Shown here one piece after another: positions 36,901-50,093 of a stretch of DNA of 64,000 bases. Source of the DNA: Panagrolaimus kolymaensis. Taxonomy: Eukaryota > Nematoda > Chromadorea > Rhabditida > Panagrolaimidae. A model generated the notes under the pieces. That model searched no databases, had not been told where the DNA came from, and worked only from the letters and a program-made list of their open reading frames with translations. The stretch is from contig JAJQJQ010000068.1 in assembly GCA_028622995.1 (NCBI GenBank), forward strand, positions 186,001 through 250,000. The letters run 5' to 3'. Made by a program: the position numbers and the translations under genes. Positions within the stretch are counted from its first letter, which is position 1. Each line of letters begins with the position of its first letter.

Positions 36901-37523
36901 GGGCCTGTGAATGGAGTAGTTGTTTGACCAGATGTTGGTAAATCTGTAATGGCAGCGGACGTAGAAGCTAGTGATATTGTTGAACCAGATATGGCAAAAC
37001 TTGAAGAATAATCTGTCGTGGTGGATCCATTAATAGGTGTTGTTGATGTAGGAATTGTAGCGACGGTAGTTGTTGAAGGACCTGTTGTGGTTGAACCCAT
37101 GGAAGTAGTAGTAGTCGTTGAAACACTTGATGTTGAAGCTGATATTTCAGTAGTTCCAATCAATGTGGAAGAAGGACTTTCCTTCGTGGTTATTGGAGTT
37201 GTTGTTGTACTTGCTGATGAAAAAAATCCTTCTTCCAATATTTTTCCATAATGATGTATTTTATTATTTCCTCCTATTGAAAATTTTCGATTTATTTTTA
37301 AATTATTTTTTAAACCAATTTTAACTTTTTCAATATTTTTTTCTGGCAAAGAAAATTGCGAAGACAATGATTGAGGGCCATTTATTATTGGAGGTGGATT
37401 TATTGTTGTTTCAATAATGCTTCGAGGAGTGAAAGTTTGATCCAAATTGCTTTCATTATAATTAACCATGATTCCACTTTTGATTAAAAATATAAAAAAT
37501 ATTAATTTAAATATAAATTCCAT
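30942..37523 (-). CDS. Adhesion-type 7TM receptor with mucin-like and von Willebrand A-like ectodomain
   Basis: Fourteen exons give about 1,920 aa: 36518-37523, 36224-36450, 35622-36177, 35433-35575, 34928-35378, 34750-34875, 34475-34701, 34125-34431, 33794-34071, 33585-33737, 33199-33533, 32806-33009, 32437-32743 and 30942-32384. Order: signal peptide; ~220-residue Ser/Thr mucin-like tract; helical module (PPPPILNCKNDILQAAC); vWA-like half; second vWA with a DDSYS MIDAS-like motif; Thr-rich linker; second copy of the helical module; then seven hydrophobic helices (from ILRWIEIFFGAIGVVVTLF) and a ~450-residue acidic Ser-rich cytoplasmic tail. The layout matches adhesion GPCRs, but I see no canonical GPS. 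The exon 10 donor (GTGCGC) is weak and uncertain. Likely cell-surface adhesion or mechanosensing receptor; ligand unknown. Confidence 0.7.
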
Positions 37524-39336
37524 TATAAAACAAATTTATCAATATTTAAAATTTCTTATTCCAGAAAAAAATAAAAAAGAAAGAAAAGCACCGGAATTCT
37601 CTTTAATGTGATAATATTCATCAATCATAATAATAGAAAATAGTTAGACTGACTCGTACATATGAACAAATAATCTTACCAAAGACCTCATCAAAGAAAC
37701 TACAAATTATTATTACCTTTCAATATTCTTTAGTTTTTTAAGGATAGTTCGCATTATTTATTTTTTTTAAAGCTTAATAAACTGACTGATAAGAACTTCA
37801 TTTGTAAGTTTTTTAATCAAAAAAATTTCGATAAAGCTTTAGAAGAAGAGGGACATTTTTATGAGATTTTAGCAACAAAGTTAAAAAGCAGCGAGTTTAA
37901 AAAAAAAATAAAAATGAAGAGAAATTACGACTGTAAAGAAAGCGACAAAGAAAAAGATAAAACAATTTTTAATTCTCGAAAAAAATTAATTTCTTTTTCT
38001 AATAAAACTTTTTTTTACAAAAATCCACATTTTTTAAAAGACTATCATAATTAGAAATTTTTATAATGTTTTCAAAGTTCAGCAACTTTTCTTTCATTCC
38101 TTTATTTCTTCGAAACGAAGAAAAATTAATAGCATTGAATGATTCAACATAGTTTTTAAGCGTCTTTTCTGTTTTTGATAACATAAATCCTTTGTTGAAT
38201 TTTTGAAGCTTGAATTTAGAAATGATACTTTGACTCTCTTCTCTCCGTCGCCATCAAGCAGAATTGTTTTTCTTCTAACTTTTTTTTCTTTTCCTTTTTT
38301 CAAAAAAAAAACTCAAGGTCATAAAACAAAAAATTGCAAAACCACAAAAGCTAATTCAAATAAATTTTTAACTATTTTTGCAACAATGTTTTTCTTTTCA
38401 CATTTGGTTAAGGGACAAACTTTATAATAATTTGCTTTTTGCTTGAATGATTTTAATTTCCAAGCAAAATGCGTTATATTTTTTTTTGATCCTAGAAAAC
38501 TTTTCCTTCCTATGCCAAAAAAAAGCTTTGATAGGCAGAAAATAAATAGAAACAATCCATTTCTAAAATATTGAAAGTAAATGTTAGAGTGTCTGAGCCT
38601 GCATTGCCTGGCACACCTTTTCTCTCAGACATCTCCATTTTTTTTTCTTTGGTCAATTTAAAAAAAGGAATGCTAAACTGCGCAAAGTAACAACAACAAA
38701 AAAAATACAGAGGAGAAGAAAAAGAAGAAAAAAGAAAGAAAAAACATAGTCTTTTGCATTTATTTCATTGACAAAGAAAATTTCTTGCATTTCTTTCTCT
38801 TTTTTTTGGCGGCTAAAAGAAACTACTAAAATGTTGCCTTTTTTGCATTTGCATTTGACTGACTCTAACCCCTAAAAGGCTGAGGGTGAAATCCAACCAT
38901 GCACATATGTATTTTTTTTGTTCAGCTTTTTTTTTGAAAATGTAACACAAAAAAATATATGGTCCTTACTTACTAAAACCACGTGATATTATTTTTGCTC
39001 TTTTTATTTTTCAAAACATTTATAAATAATATTTACTAACTAATATATATTTTTTTTTTCTCAACTCCCTCTCCCGCTCATTCAATAAATATCAATAGTT
39101 TTTTAGTTTTGGTCTTAGCCCGATTAAAAAGCAAAGTTATCGCCTGGTTTTTTTTGGCCAGACAATAACAACTAAATCATCTTTAAACAACTTTTTGCTG
39201 CGCTTGTTTCATCACCAATAAAAACTTCCTGGATTTTTCAATCATTTCCAATCCAATAATTACTTCCCCATCGGAAATTCACTTAGTGCCACAATCAGGG
39301 CAAAAGCTAGATCATCAACAACAACTTGAACGAAGA
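37524..39336. other. Intergenic region between divergent genes
   Basis: It holds the upstream flanks of the 7TM receptor (minus) and PRPP synthetase (plus). No exon is recognised; frames around 38,000-38,555 are low-complexity Lys/Phe translations. The frame of the PRPP synthetase gene stays open for about 50 bp upstream of its canonical ATG, so a longer N-terminus cannot be excluded. Confidence 0.5.
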
Positions 39337-40723
<1,387 letters not shown>

Positions 40724-42844
40724 TTCCCTTCAATCTTAATAATGAATTGTTGAATGATAGAAAAAAAGAAAAAAAGAAGAACTTATTTTTATTACTTTGA
40801 AAAAAAACATGGGTCATTTGTTTAGATGATTTTTTTAATATTTTTTTAAAATTTGCATTTTAGTTTTTGAATTTCTGCATTTTTTGATTTATTTATTTAA
40901 ATAAAATAGCGCCATTTCTTTATATTTATTAGTTTATTAAATTTTTTTTTTGTTTATTTGAATAAAACTTTTAGAAAAAAAAACATAAGTTTATGCCAAA
41001 TAAACAAAAAACGAAACAACCATAAAAAAGCAGCAATGGCAGAAAAGTGAGGCTGGGTTTTTTTTTTCGGTTATGTCAACATAAAAGGTCGAAGTGAAAG
41101 AAAAAATAATTAAAATAGATTTTTACTTTTTTTTTACCAAAAAACAAATTGAAACATTGGCGGCTGATGGCTGCGAAGTCTCTCTCATGAAACTCTACCC
41201 GCTCCCAATATTCTCTTTTTTTGTTTTGCTTTTGTCGCTGGATTTTCGTGAGCTTTTCATAATAAGAGTGAATGATGAACTTCAAAAAATACAAACATAA
41301 ACTCCAAATTCATATGCATCTTCATAAATTACTTTTCTGTTTGAAACTTATGTAATACAAAAACAATTTTGTGGTGGATGAAAAACGTGGTTTAATGGAG
41401 ATTTTTTTTGCTGCTAAACTTTCATTCGTTTTTAGAAGTTAGAGTTTACATAAACGAAAGCGACATGCATTTTTTAGTGTTTTTTGAAAGTTTAGTAAGC
41501 ACAAAAAATTATGAATTTTAAAATAAGTTAATTCTTAGGTATCAAGAAACATTTTAAAGAAAAATACCATAACTTTTTGGAATGTTTTACGGCCTAAAAT
41601 TTTGTTTGCAACCTAAACCCTCAAAATCGCTAAAAAGAAAAATGAATTTATGAATTAACTAAAATCGAAGACAATATTGTATTTGACCGTTATAAATATC
41701 ATTCAAATTTTTCGAGTGTTTTAAAATTCTCTAGCATTTGCGAGAAATTGCTGAATAATGAAGAAAATGTTTTCTCGGAATTTTTTCTTTAATTTCCTTT
41801 TTTTTGGGACGATACATTTCGAATGGAAATAACCTTTTTTTATGATGAAGCATTTTTTTTATTTTGCAAATATATAATATATTGATCGACTTGACAGACA
41901 GCAAAAAAAGTATTTTTTTATGAACGAAAAATCTTTTATATTTTTGTAATTTTTCTTCGAATTAAAAAAAAACAAAAGAAGATTTTTGACGAGCTTTTGG
42001 GAGAAGCAGCAATTTCTCTCCATCAATGAAAAAAAGAGAAGTGTAACATTTAAAAGAAAATAAACACAAAACAAAACAAAAAGTTTCTTTGCTTTGCTTC
42101 TTTCTTTTGCACGCTTTTTTTATTCTTTGCTTTTTTTTAAATATTTTAATGCAATTTTTTTTTTAATTTTATGTAAAAGGGTTCCATGTAATGGATTTAT
42201 TAAGAAAAGCAGTTTGGGTTTCAACAAAAACAACTGCAACTACAAGATTCTATCCCACAACAATCTTTAAATTAAAAATCGTTAAAATCATTAGTTCTTT
42301 GTAGAAATGAAAAGAATCGTTCGAAAGTACACACTATGTTCCAACGAATATGAGCCTTCCCAGCTTTGAAGGGCTTGGCAAATATCCAAAAAAATAAAAT
42401 GCTGTTTGAAAAAGTCATCACAACATTAAGGTTGTGCAAGAATTGCATTAGACAATTACATGAAGACATTAGGTTATAATATTTAAAGGAAAAAATCAAT
42501 AATCAAAATAAAATTAATAAATGTCACAACAGCATTAAGGCTGTTAGCCAAGCATTGCTAATGCGACATTTCTTTATTATTATTAGTTTATTGATTTTTT
42601 TGTGTTATTTTATAGTTTGAAATAAATTTTAAAAAATTTAGAGGTGAACAATCAAAAATTTTTAGAATGCAAAAAGTTGCTTGGATAAAATTTTGTTAAC
42701 AACCTAAAACCTCAAAATTGCAATAAAAGCGGCACTCATTTTCATTTTACAAATAATTTATTAATCCCAAACAAAAAATAACCTCCAAAAATTTTGAATT
42801 CTCGTATTTATTTTTAAAGCTCCAAAAAAAACATATATGTATTT
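40724..42844. other. Intergenic region with a dispersed repeat
   Basis: It lies between the 3' ends of PRPP synthetase (plus) and the TatD gene (minus). AATAAA-like signals near 40,900-40,970 probably serve the former. The only notable feature is the repeat copy at 41,873-42,225. A short self-complementary stretch (ACAGCATTAAGGCTGTT) lies at about 42,528. No coding exon is seen. Confidence 0.5.
41873..42225 (-). repeat. Dispersed repeat, copy B (inverted partner at 12353-12655)
   Basis: Read on the minus strand, it aligns with 12353-12655 through a chain of shared words such as TTACATGGAAC, GCATTAAAATATTT, GTGCAAAAGAAAGAAG and GGAGAGAAATTGCTGCTT. Its 5' end keeps a short open frame (VETQTAFLNKSITWNP, then stop) matching the end of the frame in copy A. 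This suggests duplicated gene 3' ends rather than a transposon; no inverted termini or target duplication were found. Confidence 0.65.
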
Positions 42845-43691
42845 TTATAATCGCGGATAAAGTTTATAAGCATTTTTTGTTGTTTGAGCAATAACTTCTT
42901 CAATTGAAATTTCTTTGACTTTTGCAATAAAGTTTGCAGAAATTCGCAAATTTTGTGGTTCATTTCTTTCATTTTTATTTGGGCCAAGAACAGGTGAATC
43001 TGTTTCAAGTAAAAGTTGAGTTAACGGAATTTTTTGGATGAGCAAAGTTTTCTAAAAAAAATGTTGCAAAAAAAGAGGATAAAAAAAATCACAAACAAAA
43101 CTCTCTACTTACTTCTTCAAAATTTTTGATTGAAAAAGATGGAGGGATGCTAAAATAAAACCCCGCATTAATTCCATGTTTTGCATCTTCCGCGATTCCA
43201 CTAAAAGCATGCATTTGAACATTTTTTATTGCTCCATTTTCAATCAAAAATTCTATCGTTTCTTTTCCCGCACTTCGAGAATGAACATTTAAAGGTAAAT
43301 TTAATTCTTTTGCCAATTGTATTTGCTTTTTAAGAATTTTTTTTTGAATTCTTTTATCTTCTTCAACATTTTTTAAATATATTTGAGTGAAATCTAATCC
43401 AACTTCGCCAATTGCAATAAGTTTATTAAAATTTTGTCGGATGCAAGCTTCAACTCCATCAAAATGACTCCAATTTGCTGAAGTATTTTCTTTTTGAGCT
43501 GGATGGACACCAATTGCGGGTCGAATAAAATCGGGATAATCTTCAGCTAATTTAAAAATCTTTGAAAAATCTGTACAAAATTCTGCGCAAACTATTGCTT
43601 TATGAACACCAGATTTTTTAGCTCGTTCAATAACTTCGAATAAATCCAAATCAAATTTGGGATCAGCAAGATGGCAATGGGTATCAATCAT
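42845..43691 (-). CDS. TatD-family metal-dependent deoxyribonuclease (TATDN3-like)
   Basis: Two exons (43113-43691 and 42845-43051) encode 261 aa, near the usual length of TATDN3. Metal ligands of the TatD hydrolase barrel are in order: the HxH motif in MIDTHCHL, the Glu in IGEVGLDF, the His in LNVHSRSAG, the His in MHAFSG and the Asp in LLLETDSP. The family cleaves DNA, often as a 3'-5' exonuclease, and is linked to repair and apoptotic DNA degradation. No signal peptide is seen. The start is the ATG at 43691, directly before the HxH motif as in homologues. Confidence 0.93.
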
Positions 43692-44314
43692 AATTCATAA
43701 AAATTGCTAATAAAAAGGATTTACAAAATAAGTTAAATAAAAAATCGCTAAAAAACAGAAACAGAGAAGGTTGAGTTACGGTAGAAATCGTAAAACAGAA
43801 TTATAAATTTCTTACTTTTTTGAACTTTGATAAATTGGAATATCAAATATGATGATGGTAAACTCAATAACGTTAATTCCCTAAAAAGTTTTTTCTGGTA
43901 GAATGAATTGTTGAGTTTTATCGTTTGGGTAAATAAATCAAAGCAAAAAAAGATGATAAGAAGAAAGGACATGTTTTTTTGAACCAAGCAACAACAACAA
44001 AAATGATTTTCATCAACGTTAATGAACGTTGGCAATTTATGCTGCATTGACAAAACCCTTGTTTCATCGTTTTTTTTTCTTCAAAGTTTTCAGTTCGACG
44101 ATAATCAGCAACTTTGCAACCTTTATTCTTCCTCAATCAAAAAAATTTCTTTGAAAATGCCTTTTAAATTTCGTCTCTATTTCATTAACTTTCTCTTACT
44201 TTGGGTATTAACGAATGCCACAGCGTATTCCGTGTATTATTGTCAACTTTATTTTTGTTTTCTTGGACCTTTGTAATCTTTGTAAATTTTTCAGGTTTTT
44301 GATCCTTCAAAAAG
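43692..44314. other. Divergent intergenic region (TatD gene / RPA12)
   Basis: It holds the upstream flanks of both genes. A plus-strand ATG frame at 44,159-44,276 encodes MPFKFRLYFINFLLLWVLTN..., which resembles a signal peptide, but no partner exon joins it in frame. TTTTTCAG at about 44,287-44,294 is a good trans-splice acceptor 20 bp before the RPA12 start. Confidence 0.5.
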
Positions 44315-44721
44315 ATGGAAGAACATTTTCAACCTAATGATGATTTTTGTACTGTGTGTGGTTCACTTTTACCTCTTCCAACAAGTGCACCAAGTATTCT
44401 CACATGTTTAAATTGTGGTTCATCATGGACGCTAAAAGGTGAGTTTTTGTTTACATTTCCTAAACCATTAACAAGTTATTTCCATTTTTAGGAAAGAAAA
44501 ATGTTGTTACATTTGTTCGTGAAAAATATTATGAGAAAACAGTGTTGGTTGATGGTCCAAAAGAAGGAAATGATGAAGGAGCTCAAGTGGAACATCTATG
44601 CCCAAAATGTGATTTCACTCTTGCTACATATTCAACGATGCAAACTCGTTCAGCTGATGAAGGTCAAACGGTATTTTATACTTGTGTAAAATGTGGAAGA
44701 AAAGATATCGAATATTCATAG
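44315..44721 (+). CDS. DNA-directed RNA polymerase I subunit RPA12 (POLR1H/ZNRD1)
   Basis: Two exons (44315-44438 and 44492-44721) encode 117 aa, typical of the family. An N-terminal zinc ribbon has CTVC and CLNC (about residues 12-34). A C-terminal TFIIS-like zinc ribbon has CPKC and CVKC with the catalytic hairpin RSADEGQTVFYTC. The subunit supports transcript cleavage and termination by RNA polymerase I in the nucleolus. The ATG is preceded by TTTTTCAG, a likely spliced-leader acceptor. All metal-binding cysteines and the acidic DE pair are present. Confidence 0.95.
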
Positions 44722-45063
44722 ATATTGTTTTGTTTTTGTATTCTTGTTTGTTGAATTTGGATATGTTTTTGATTGTTGTTGCATAAATATTATTATATTA
44801 ACTTAAGTGTTCGGGAGTTTAATTGTTTTCAATCCTTATTGGTGTCTAAAAAATTGTTTTTTGAAATTGAAGTTATGATGTTTTCGTTATTGCCTACCAT
44901 ATCAGTCAACTTTAGTGCGCCAATACTAAGTTTGATGAATAAAGCTTTTGTTGCAGGCTGCTTTTGCTGAGCATCTTTCGTTTACATAAACTATAAAGTA
45001 AGCTAGCAGTGGATAGTTGATTGACTAGCTTGTTGGTGGTGAACGCTGACTATTAAAATGGCT

Positions 45064-45456
45064 ACAAGTGCAGAAGAAACGAGTCATGAACTTATCGCAA
45101 GCTCCTTCCAATCCAAGACTTTAACGTTTATCAAAATTTTAGTTAGTTCCATTTAGTGTAAAATGGCAAATTTCAAAAGATATTTTATCAGCTGCACATC
45201 GTCTTATTTATAAGGTAAGGAGAGAAACAAAAGAAGAGAGATAAGCTTTATGTTTGAGTTCCTTGCCATTGATTGCAGCTTTGAAAACCCTTCTAAAGCT
45301 ATCTTTCTCTAACCCAAATTTTCAACGGGTGATTTTGATAAATCTCCTTTTCAGGTTGTGGAAACTGAAAAGTATGTTGATAAAAATTATGGTGCAAGTT
45401 ATTATCTCAAAATAAATTTTAAGTTTACTTATTTTGATGATCAAGAAAAAAAAGGT
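45064..45456 (+). pseudogene. Fragment of an unrecognised gene, probably disrupted
   Basis: An ATG frame at 45,064 reads MATSAEETSHELIASSFQSK... and hits a stop after about 30 codons. A second, protein-like stretch follows in another frame: LVPFSVKWQISKDILSAAH, a GTAAGG donor at about 45,217, then after TTTTTCAG the exon VVETEKYVDKNYGASYYLKI ... and a GTATGA donor at about 45,454. No downstream exon was found. Frames before and after do not join, so this looks like a decayed gene or one with sequence errors. Family unknown. Confidence 0.35.
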
Positions 45457-45956
45457 ATGATATCAACAAACCAAACGTTATAATCAGATTGGTTTTCTGG
45501 AGAATTTTTGGTTCTTTCAAAAAAACAAAAAAAATGAAAGCTTTTTATGTTGCTTTTCTCTTCCACGCTCAAATTTCTCTCTCTCGCTTTTTTTTACTAG
45601 TTGCTTTTGGCGTTGTTTGCAAATTGCAAAAAAAAAACGTTGATGCTGCTGTCGCTTTCTTCTTCTTTTTTTCTCCTTCTTCATCAATGCTTTGCTTTTT
45701 TACATCTTTTCTTATGACCTTATTGAAACTTTCCTTATATCGTTTAATTACCCAATGACGTACTTAATCACCTCACGTGTTTCTTTATATATATTTTTTA
45801 TACCGTTGATTCGTTTAGTTGAGCTCGTATTCCATCCCACCAAACATTTTTACTCCCATCGATTTCTTATTTGAGAAAACATTTATCTTTCCCTGTTCCA
45901 TTAGAAAACTTTTAGTCAATTCACTACTATATAGCTATAGCATAAATATTTTTTCC

Positions 45957-46372
45957 CGTATAAACGCTTTTTTACTTTGCGCTTTTTATTGTACCTTGAG
46001 TTACGGTTTTTCTTTGAAATGATGTATGAGACGAAGCTTATCTTTCGGGCCTGGTGGAGTCGTTGGAGTTTTTGGTTATGTTCGCCATGCCTTGCTTCCA
46101 TACAGACTTTCTAAAGAGCTACCTTATTCCTTTATTTCCTTTATTTTTGATTGCATTACAGGATGCATTGAATAGGTTCATGATAGTATAAACGCTTCTT
46201 TTCTCGCGTTTTTTTAATTGTATTTTGAGTTATGGTTTTTCTTGGAAATTATGTATGAGACGATGCTTATCCTTCGGGACTGGCGGAGTCGTTGGAGTTT
46301 TGGTTATAGTCTCGCCATGCCTTGCTTCCATACAAAGTTTCTAAAGAACTACCTTTATTTCTTTATCCACAA
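45957..46372. repeat. Direct duplication, two copies of about 185 bp
   Basis: Copies at about 45,957-46,140 and 46,186-46,372 share GTATAAACGCTT, TTGAGTTA-GGTTTTTCTT, ATGTATGAGACGA, GGAGTCGTTGGAGTTTT and CGCCATGCCTTGCTTCCATA, with around 85% identity. Short frames within them (MRRSLSFGPGGVVGVFG...) are not kept between copies, so they are probably not coding. Confidence 0.65.
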
Positions 46373-46571
46373 TAGTATTAAAATATAGGTTTTTGCACAT
46401 ATCCTTTTCTTCTTGAGCTTTATAAATTTGAAATACAATGTGATAGGATGTTGAAAACTTCCATGCCCTCTTTCTAGTACATATCCAATGTTTCAACAAA
46501 AATTTTTGCTTTGAAAACGTACGTTAATCACTTTATTAGTGTCTTTTTGTGTTAGCTTTAAAGCTATAATA

Positions 46572-49500
46572 ATGGATAGAAATGATCCATTTGAAAACAT
46601 GTTTGGTGACAATGATGAATATAATGATGAAGAATTGATTAATTCCATTCAAGGTACGTCCTTTTAAAGAAACTTTTTATAATCAATTTAACCTTACTTT
46701 TTTTCAGTTCAAAATCGAGAATGTCCATATGAATCATCAGCTTCAGTAAGTTTCTTTGCATCGTTATTTGAAAGAAAAATGGTTAAAGCTGTTTCCGATA
46801 TCGTAATCATTAAACTTATTCCATCCTGTTAATAGCTAATAATGAGTGATAAAACAATAAACTTGCTTTTTATGTTTCTTCACACTTTCTATAAATCGTT
46901 TTCTTATCAACATCATTTTCAGGAACTCATGCGTCGAATGATAGCTGTGATTCTGATGGCAATGCTGATTTCGAAGATGAAGAAGTGACGATGACGAACT
47001 TTGACTACTTGTACGACGAATGGTTAACGTCACTGATGATGAATTACAAAATCTTATCGCCTACAATGCATGCCTCTTATCTTGAAATAATCGAATCACT
47101 GATTGTGAAATTTGTGTTAAAAATGTAAGCTTGCTTTGTTTTTTTTTTCTTGTTTGAAAGCATACAATTTTAGTTTTACGTTAAACGAAGTGGAACAGAA
47201 TGTCGTCAACGATGGATGAATGAACAATGGCCTGAAATCAATAGAACTCCATGGACGACTGAAGAAGATGAACAACTTAATCAAGCTTCAGATCTTTCGT
47301 TCATCAATTAGAAATTTGTTGTTCACGAACTTGGAATCAATCGAAATGAATTCCAATGTATTTGCCGAGCCAAAGAACTTGAACAAAAGTATTTCATCGA
47401 AAAGCAAATGTGGTCAAGTGAAGATGATGAAATTTCTATTGTATTTGGCTACAATAACAAAGATTCAATTCCATGGGAAGATGTAACAAAATTGATGGGT
47501 AATCGAAATACGAATGAATGTCGTCGACGTTTTCGTTATTCGTTGAATATGTCTTTTCATATTGGTCGATGGACTCATGCTGAAGATATTGTAAGGAAAT
47601 CGTTTTTCTAGTTTTAGTAATGAGAGAAATGAGAGATGATATTGCTAACAAGTTTTGTTAGGATTAAGATTCCACGTTTTTTGTTCGTCGTCGTTTTACT
47701 TTTGAAAAATAATCAAGGGTTAAAAATAAAAAGTGTCTTACTTTTTTGCCTTTTAAATGCCAACTTTATGCTTTACCATTCTTTCTTTCTCAAATACAAT
47801 ATTCTCTTTCTTTTTTGCCTCTTGTATTTACTTCTCTTTTTCAGTTCTTTTTGGAAGCTGTCAATCGTTATGGCCCATTTGATTGGGATCGAAATGCATC
47901 ATGTGTTCCTGGAAGAAGCGCTCCTCTATGTCGATCACGTTGGAGCAATGTTTTGGATTCCAAAAGAAGCGTTCAAAGTTGGACCTTAGAAGAAGATGAA
48001 ATGATTTTAACTGCTGTCAGATTTTTTGGTCGTGGAAGATGGTCGAAAATTAGTGAACTTTTGTCAAGTCGTCATCCCGCTGTTGTTCGTTCAAGATTTC
48101 GTCGATTTTTGAATCGAAAAATTCAGGTTTGTTTTCATTTGCATTCTCCTCCGTTTTAACTCAAACACTTTAGGATCTTCCACCATATGATTTCTTATTT
48201 GAGCATTCATTTTAAACCGAAGTGGACAAATTCAAGTCGCTGATACCGTAGGTGATGAACGGCGAAAACAATTCGGAGATGTTCATGCATATCCAACAGG
48301 AATATGGAAGAAACGTTTAACCGTGGATGAAGTTCGACTTCGACGTTTTGAAAAGCTTTATGGTTCTGTTCCTCAAGAAATCCGGCTACAATTAGAAGAA
48401 TTTCAAATAGAATTAAGTGATTTGGAATGTGAAGAATTCTGCAGCTGTTGTAAACCATTTCATCACTTGATAAAGAAATATAAAGAAGAAGATATCGAAA
48501 GAGTGAAGCAATTGATGGATGAAATTATTATTGTTAGAGAAAGGTAAGGCTTTTTGAGACTCACTATGGAAAAATAGAGATATTTATAATGCTTCGAAAT
48601 GATGATGGATGTTGTTTATCTTTTAATGCTAAACCATATGAAAAAAGCTTTTTTGCTCTCGAAGTTTACTAAAATTACCAAAACTACAGTATAAATATTC
48701 GAATGTTGCTCCATTTCATTGTCCTCTTTCACTTATTAATTCACATCTTTTTCAGTGATCTTGATCAAGAAAGAAAACGCCGTTTACTTCGTATTCGAAT
48801 CCGCCGACGAAAAAATCAACGACGTGGTAAAAAAGTGAAACCATCTGATGTCAAACCTCTTGCTCTTGTAATAACTGAAACTAAACTCTTTCAAAAATGT
48901 GAACTCATGCGTGAAATGCGGCTTACACCTGAAAGAGCAAGGCTTCTCAACCTTCCTGAAGAAAGAATTTATCGAAAAGATGGAACTAAGAAAAGAATCG
49001 CTGAATTGGTTTTAATGGAAGATGAAGATAATGGAAAGTATGGAGTGACTGATCGTGAAGCTATGATCCTTAGATTAGTGTTAAACTTAAACAAGCATTT
49101 GGTTTCATCAAGCATGTACTTTTATGAAAAGCATTGGAGATTGGATATTGAATTTCCCAAACGTGTTGTAAATTCTGTTGATTATTTACTTCTTCTTGCA
49201 CGAATGCATAAAATGTTTTTCCTTCCAATGTTACTTCAACATGGTCAACGATCTCCTGAAGCTAAACGACAAATTCAGAAATTCAAGCTCAATAAGTTCG
49301 GCGTTGGGTGCTTATCAACATCGATGGATTACAAAGAAGCCAAAAGAAATGGAAGTGGTGAACAACATGATGGTGAATTAACGTTAGCTGATTTATTGTT
49401 TGTTCGAGGAAAAAGTGTAAGTTTTTTTAGTTCTGTTTGATGAAAACTTACATAGTTTGGTTTTTTAGGTCGAGCTGCTAAAAGTTTTTACGATTAACAA

Positions 49501-49606
49501 CATAGCGAAATGGTATCGATTCGATCAAGATTGGATGAAGTGGAAGCACCAGAGAACGAAGAACAATGCAATTCAAAGAATCAAACAAAAATTAATTGAA
49601 CAATAA
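46572..49606 (+). CDS. SNAPC4-like Myb-repeat protein (snRNA-activating complex), apparently disrupted
   Basis: Exons: 46572-46653, 46708-46745, 46923-47124, 47174-47590, 47845-48126, 48174-48543, about 48756-49416 and 49469-49606. Several Myb/SANT repeats are visible: CRQRWMNEQWPEINRTPWTTE, GRWTHAED, CRSRWSNVL and SWTLEEDEMILTAVRFFGRG. This number and order of repeats resembles SNAPC4, the DNA-binding subunit that recognises snRNA promoters. The C-terminal ~220 aa exon is open. Three disruptions occur: TGA at 47083-47085, TAG at 47309-47311 where a repeat Trp (TGG) is expected, and TAA at 48213-48215 after which the good frame shifts. Either a recent pseudogene or an assembly with base errors. 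Exon 2 may be skipped, since exon 1 joins exon 3 in an open frame. Confidence 0.6.
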
Positions 49607-50093
49607 TGATGCCATTTTACTTTTCTGTTAAATTTAATAACTTTTTTTGTTTTTGTCTTTATTTTATTTTACATTTGTTTGTGGTTGCACATAGCTACTG
49701 CCATAATTGTTTTTTAATAAATAAATTTTGTTTGTTTGTGAATGGTGTCTTCAGAAATTAGCAAAAAAGTCAATGTTGTTACTTTTGGGTGTCGTAATAT
49801 GCTTAAAAGTTTACCATAAAAAGATGGTTTCTTGAAGCTAATAATGTAACAACATAAACCAGAGTGAATCCTTTGCCATTACCAAAGTTTTTAACCCAAT
49901 GTTAGCTTTCTTGATGCAGAAAAGCAAACTGGTTCGCATTTATTTATTTCAAATTGATTCAATCCAATAAAGCAGCCTCGAAGCTCTCCAAACAAAAATC
50001 GTGAACGTAAATTGGGTTTTCTTGGAATTGAAGGATAAAAGTAATAAATCATTTGATTCGAAAGATGTTTTTCTCCAAAATTTATTTTGCATG

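Larger units (their letters stand above)
44722..46571. other. Gene fragments and a duplicated segment
   Basis: After the RPA12 3' end this stretch holds a disrupted gene fragment (45,064-45,456) and a tandem duplication (45,957-46,372), described separately. The rest has no recognisable coding sequence. Confidence 0.5.

Noticed and set aside
36968..37251. Gln/Leu-rich and Val-rich frames within 36,968-37,251
   Set aside because: Out-of-frame readings of the ACA/ACT repeats that encode the Thr-rich mucin tract.
44159..44276. Signal-peptide-like frame upstream of RPA12
   Set aside because: No donor joins it in frame to RPA12 or any other exon, and RPA12 is a nuclear protein starting at its own ATG.
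46022..46190. Frame MRRSLSFGPGGVVGVFG... in the 185-bp duplication
   Set aside because: The frame is broken in the second copy, so there is no sign of coding constraint.
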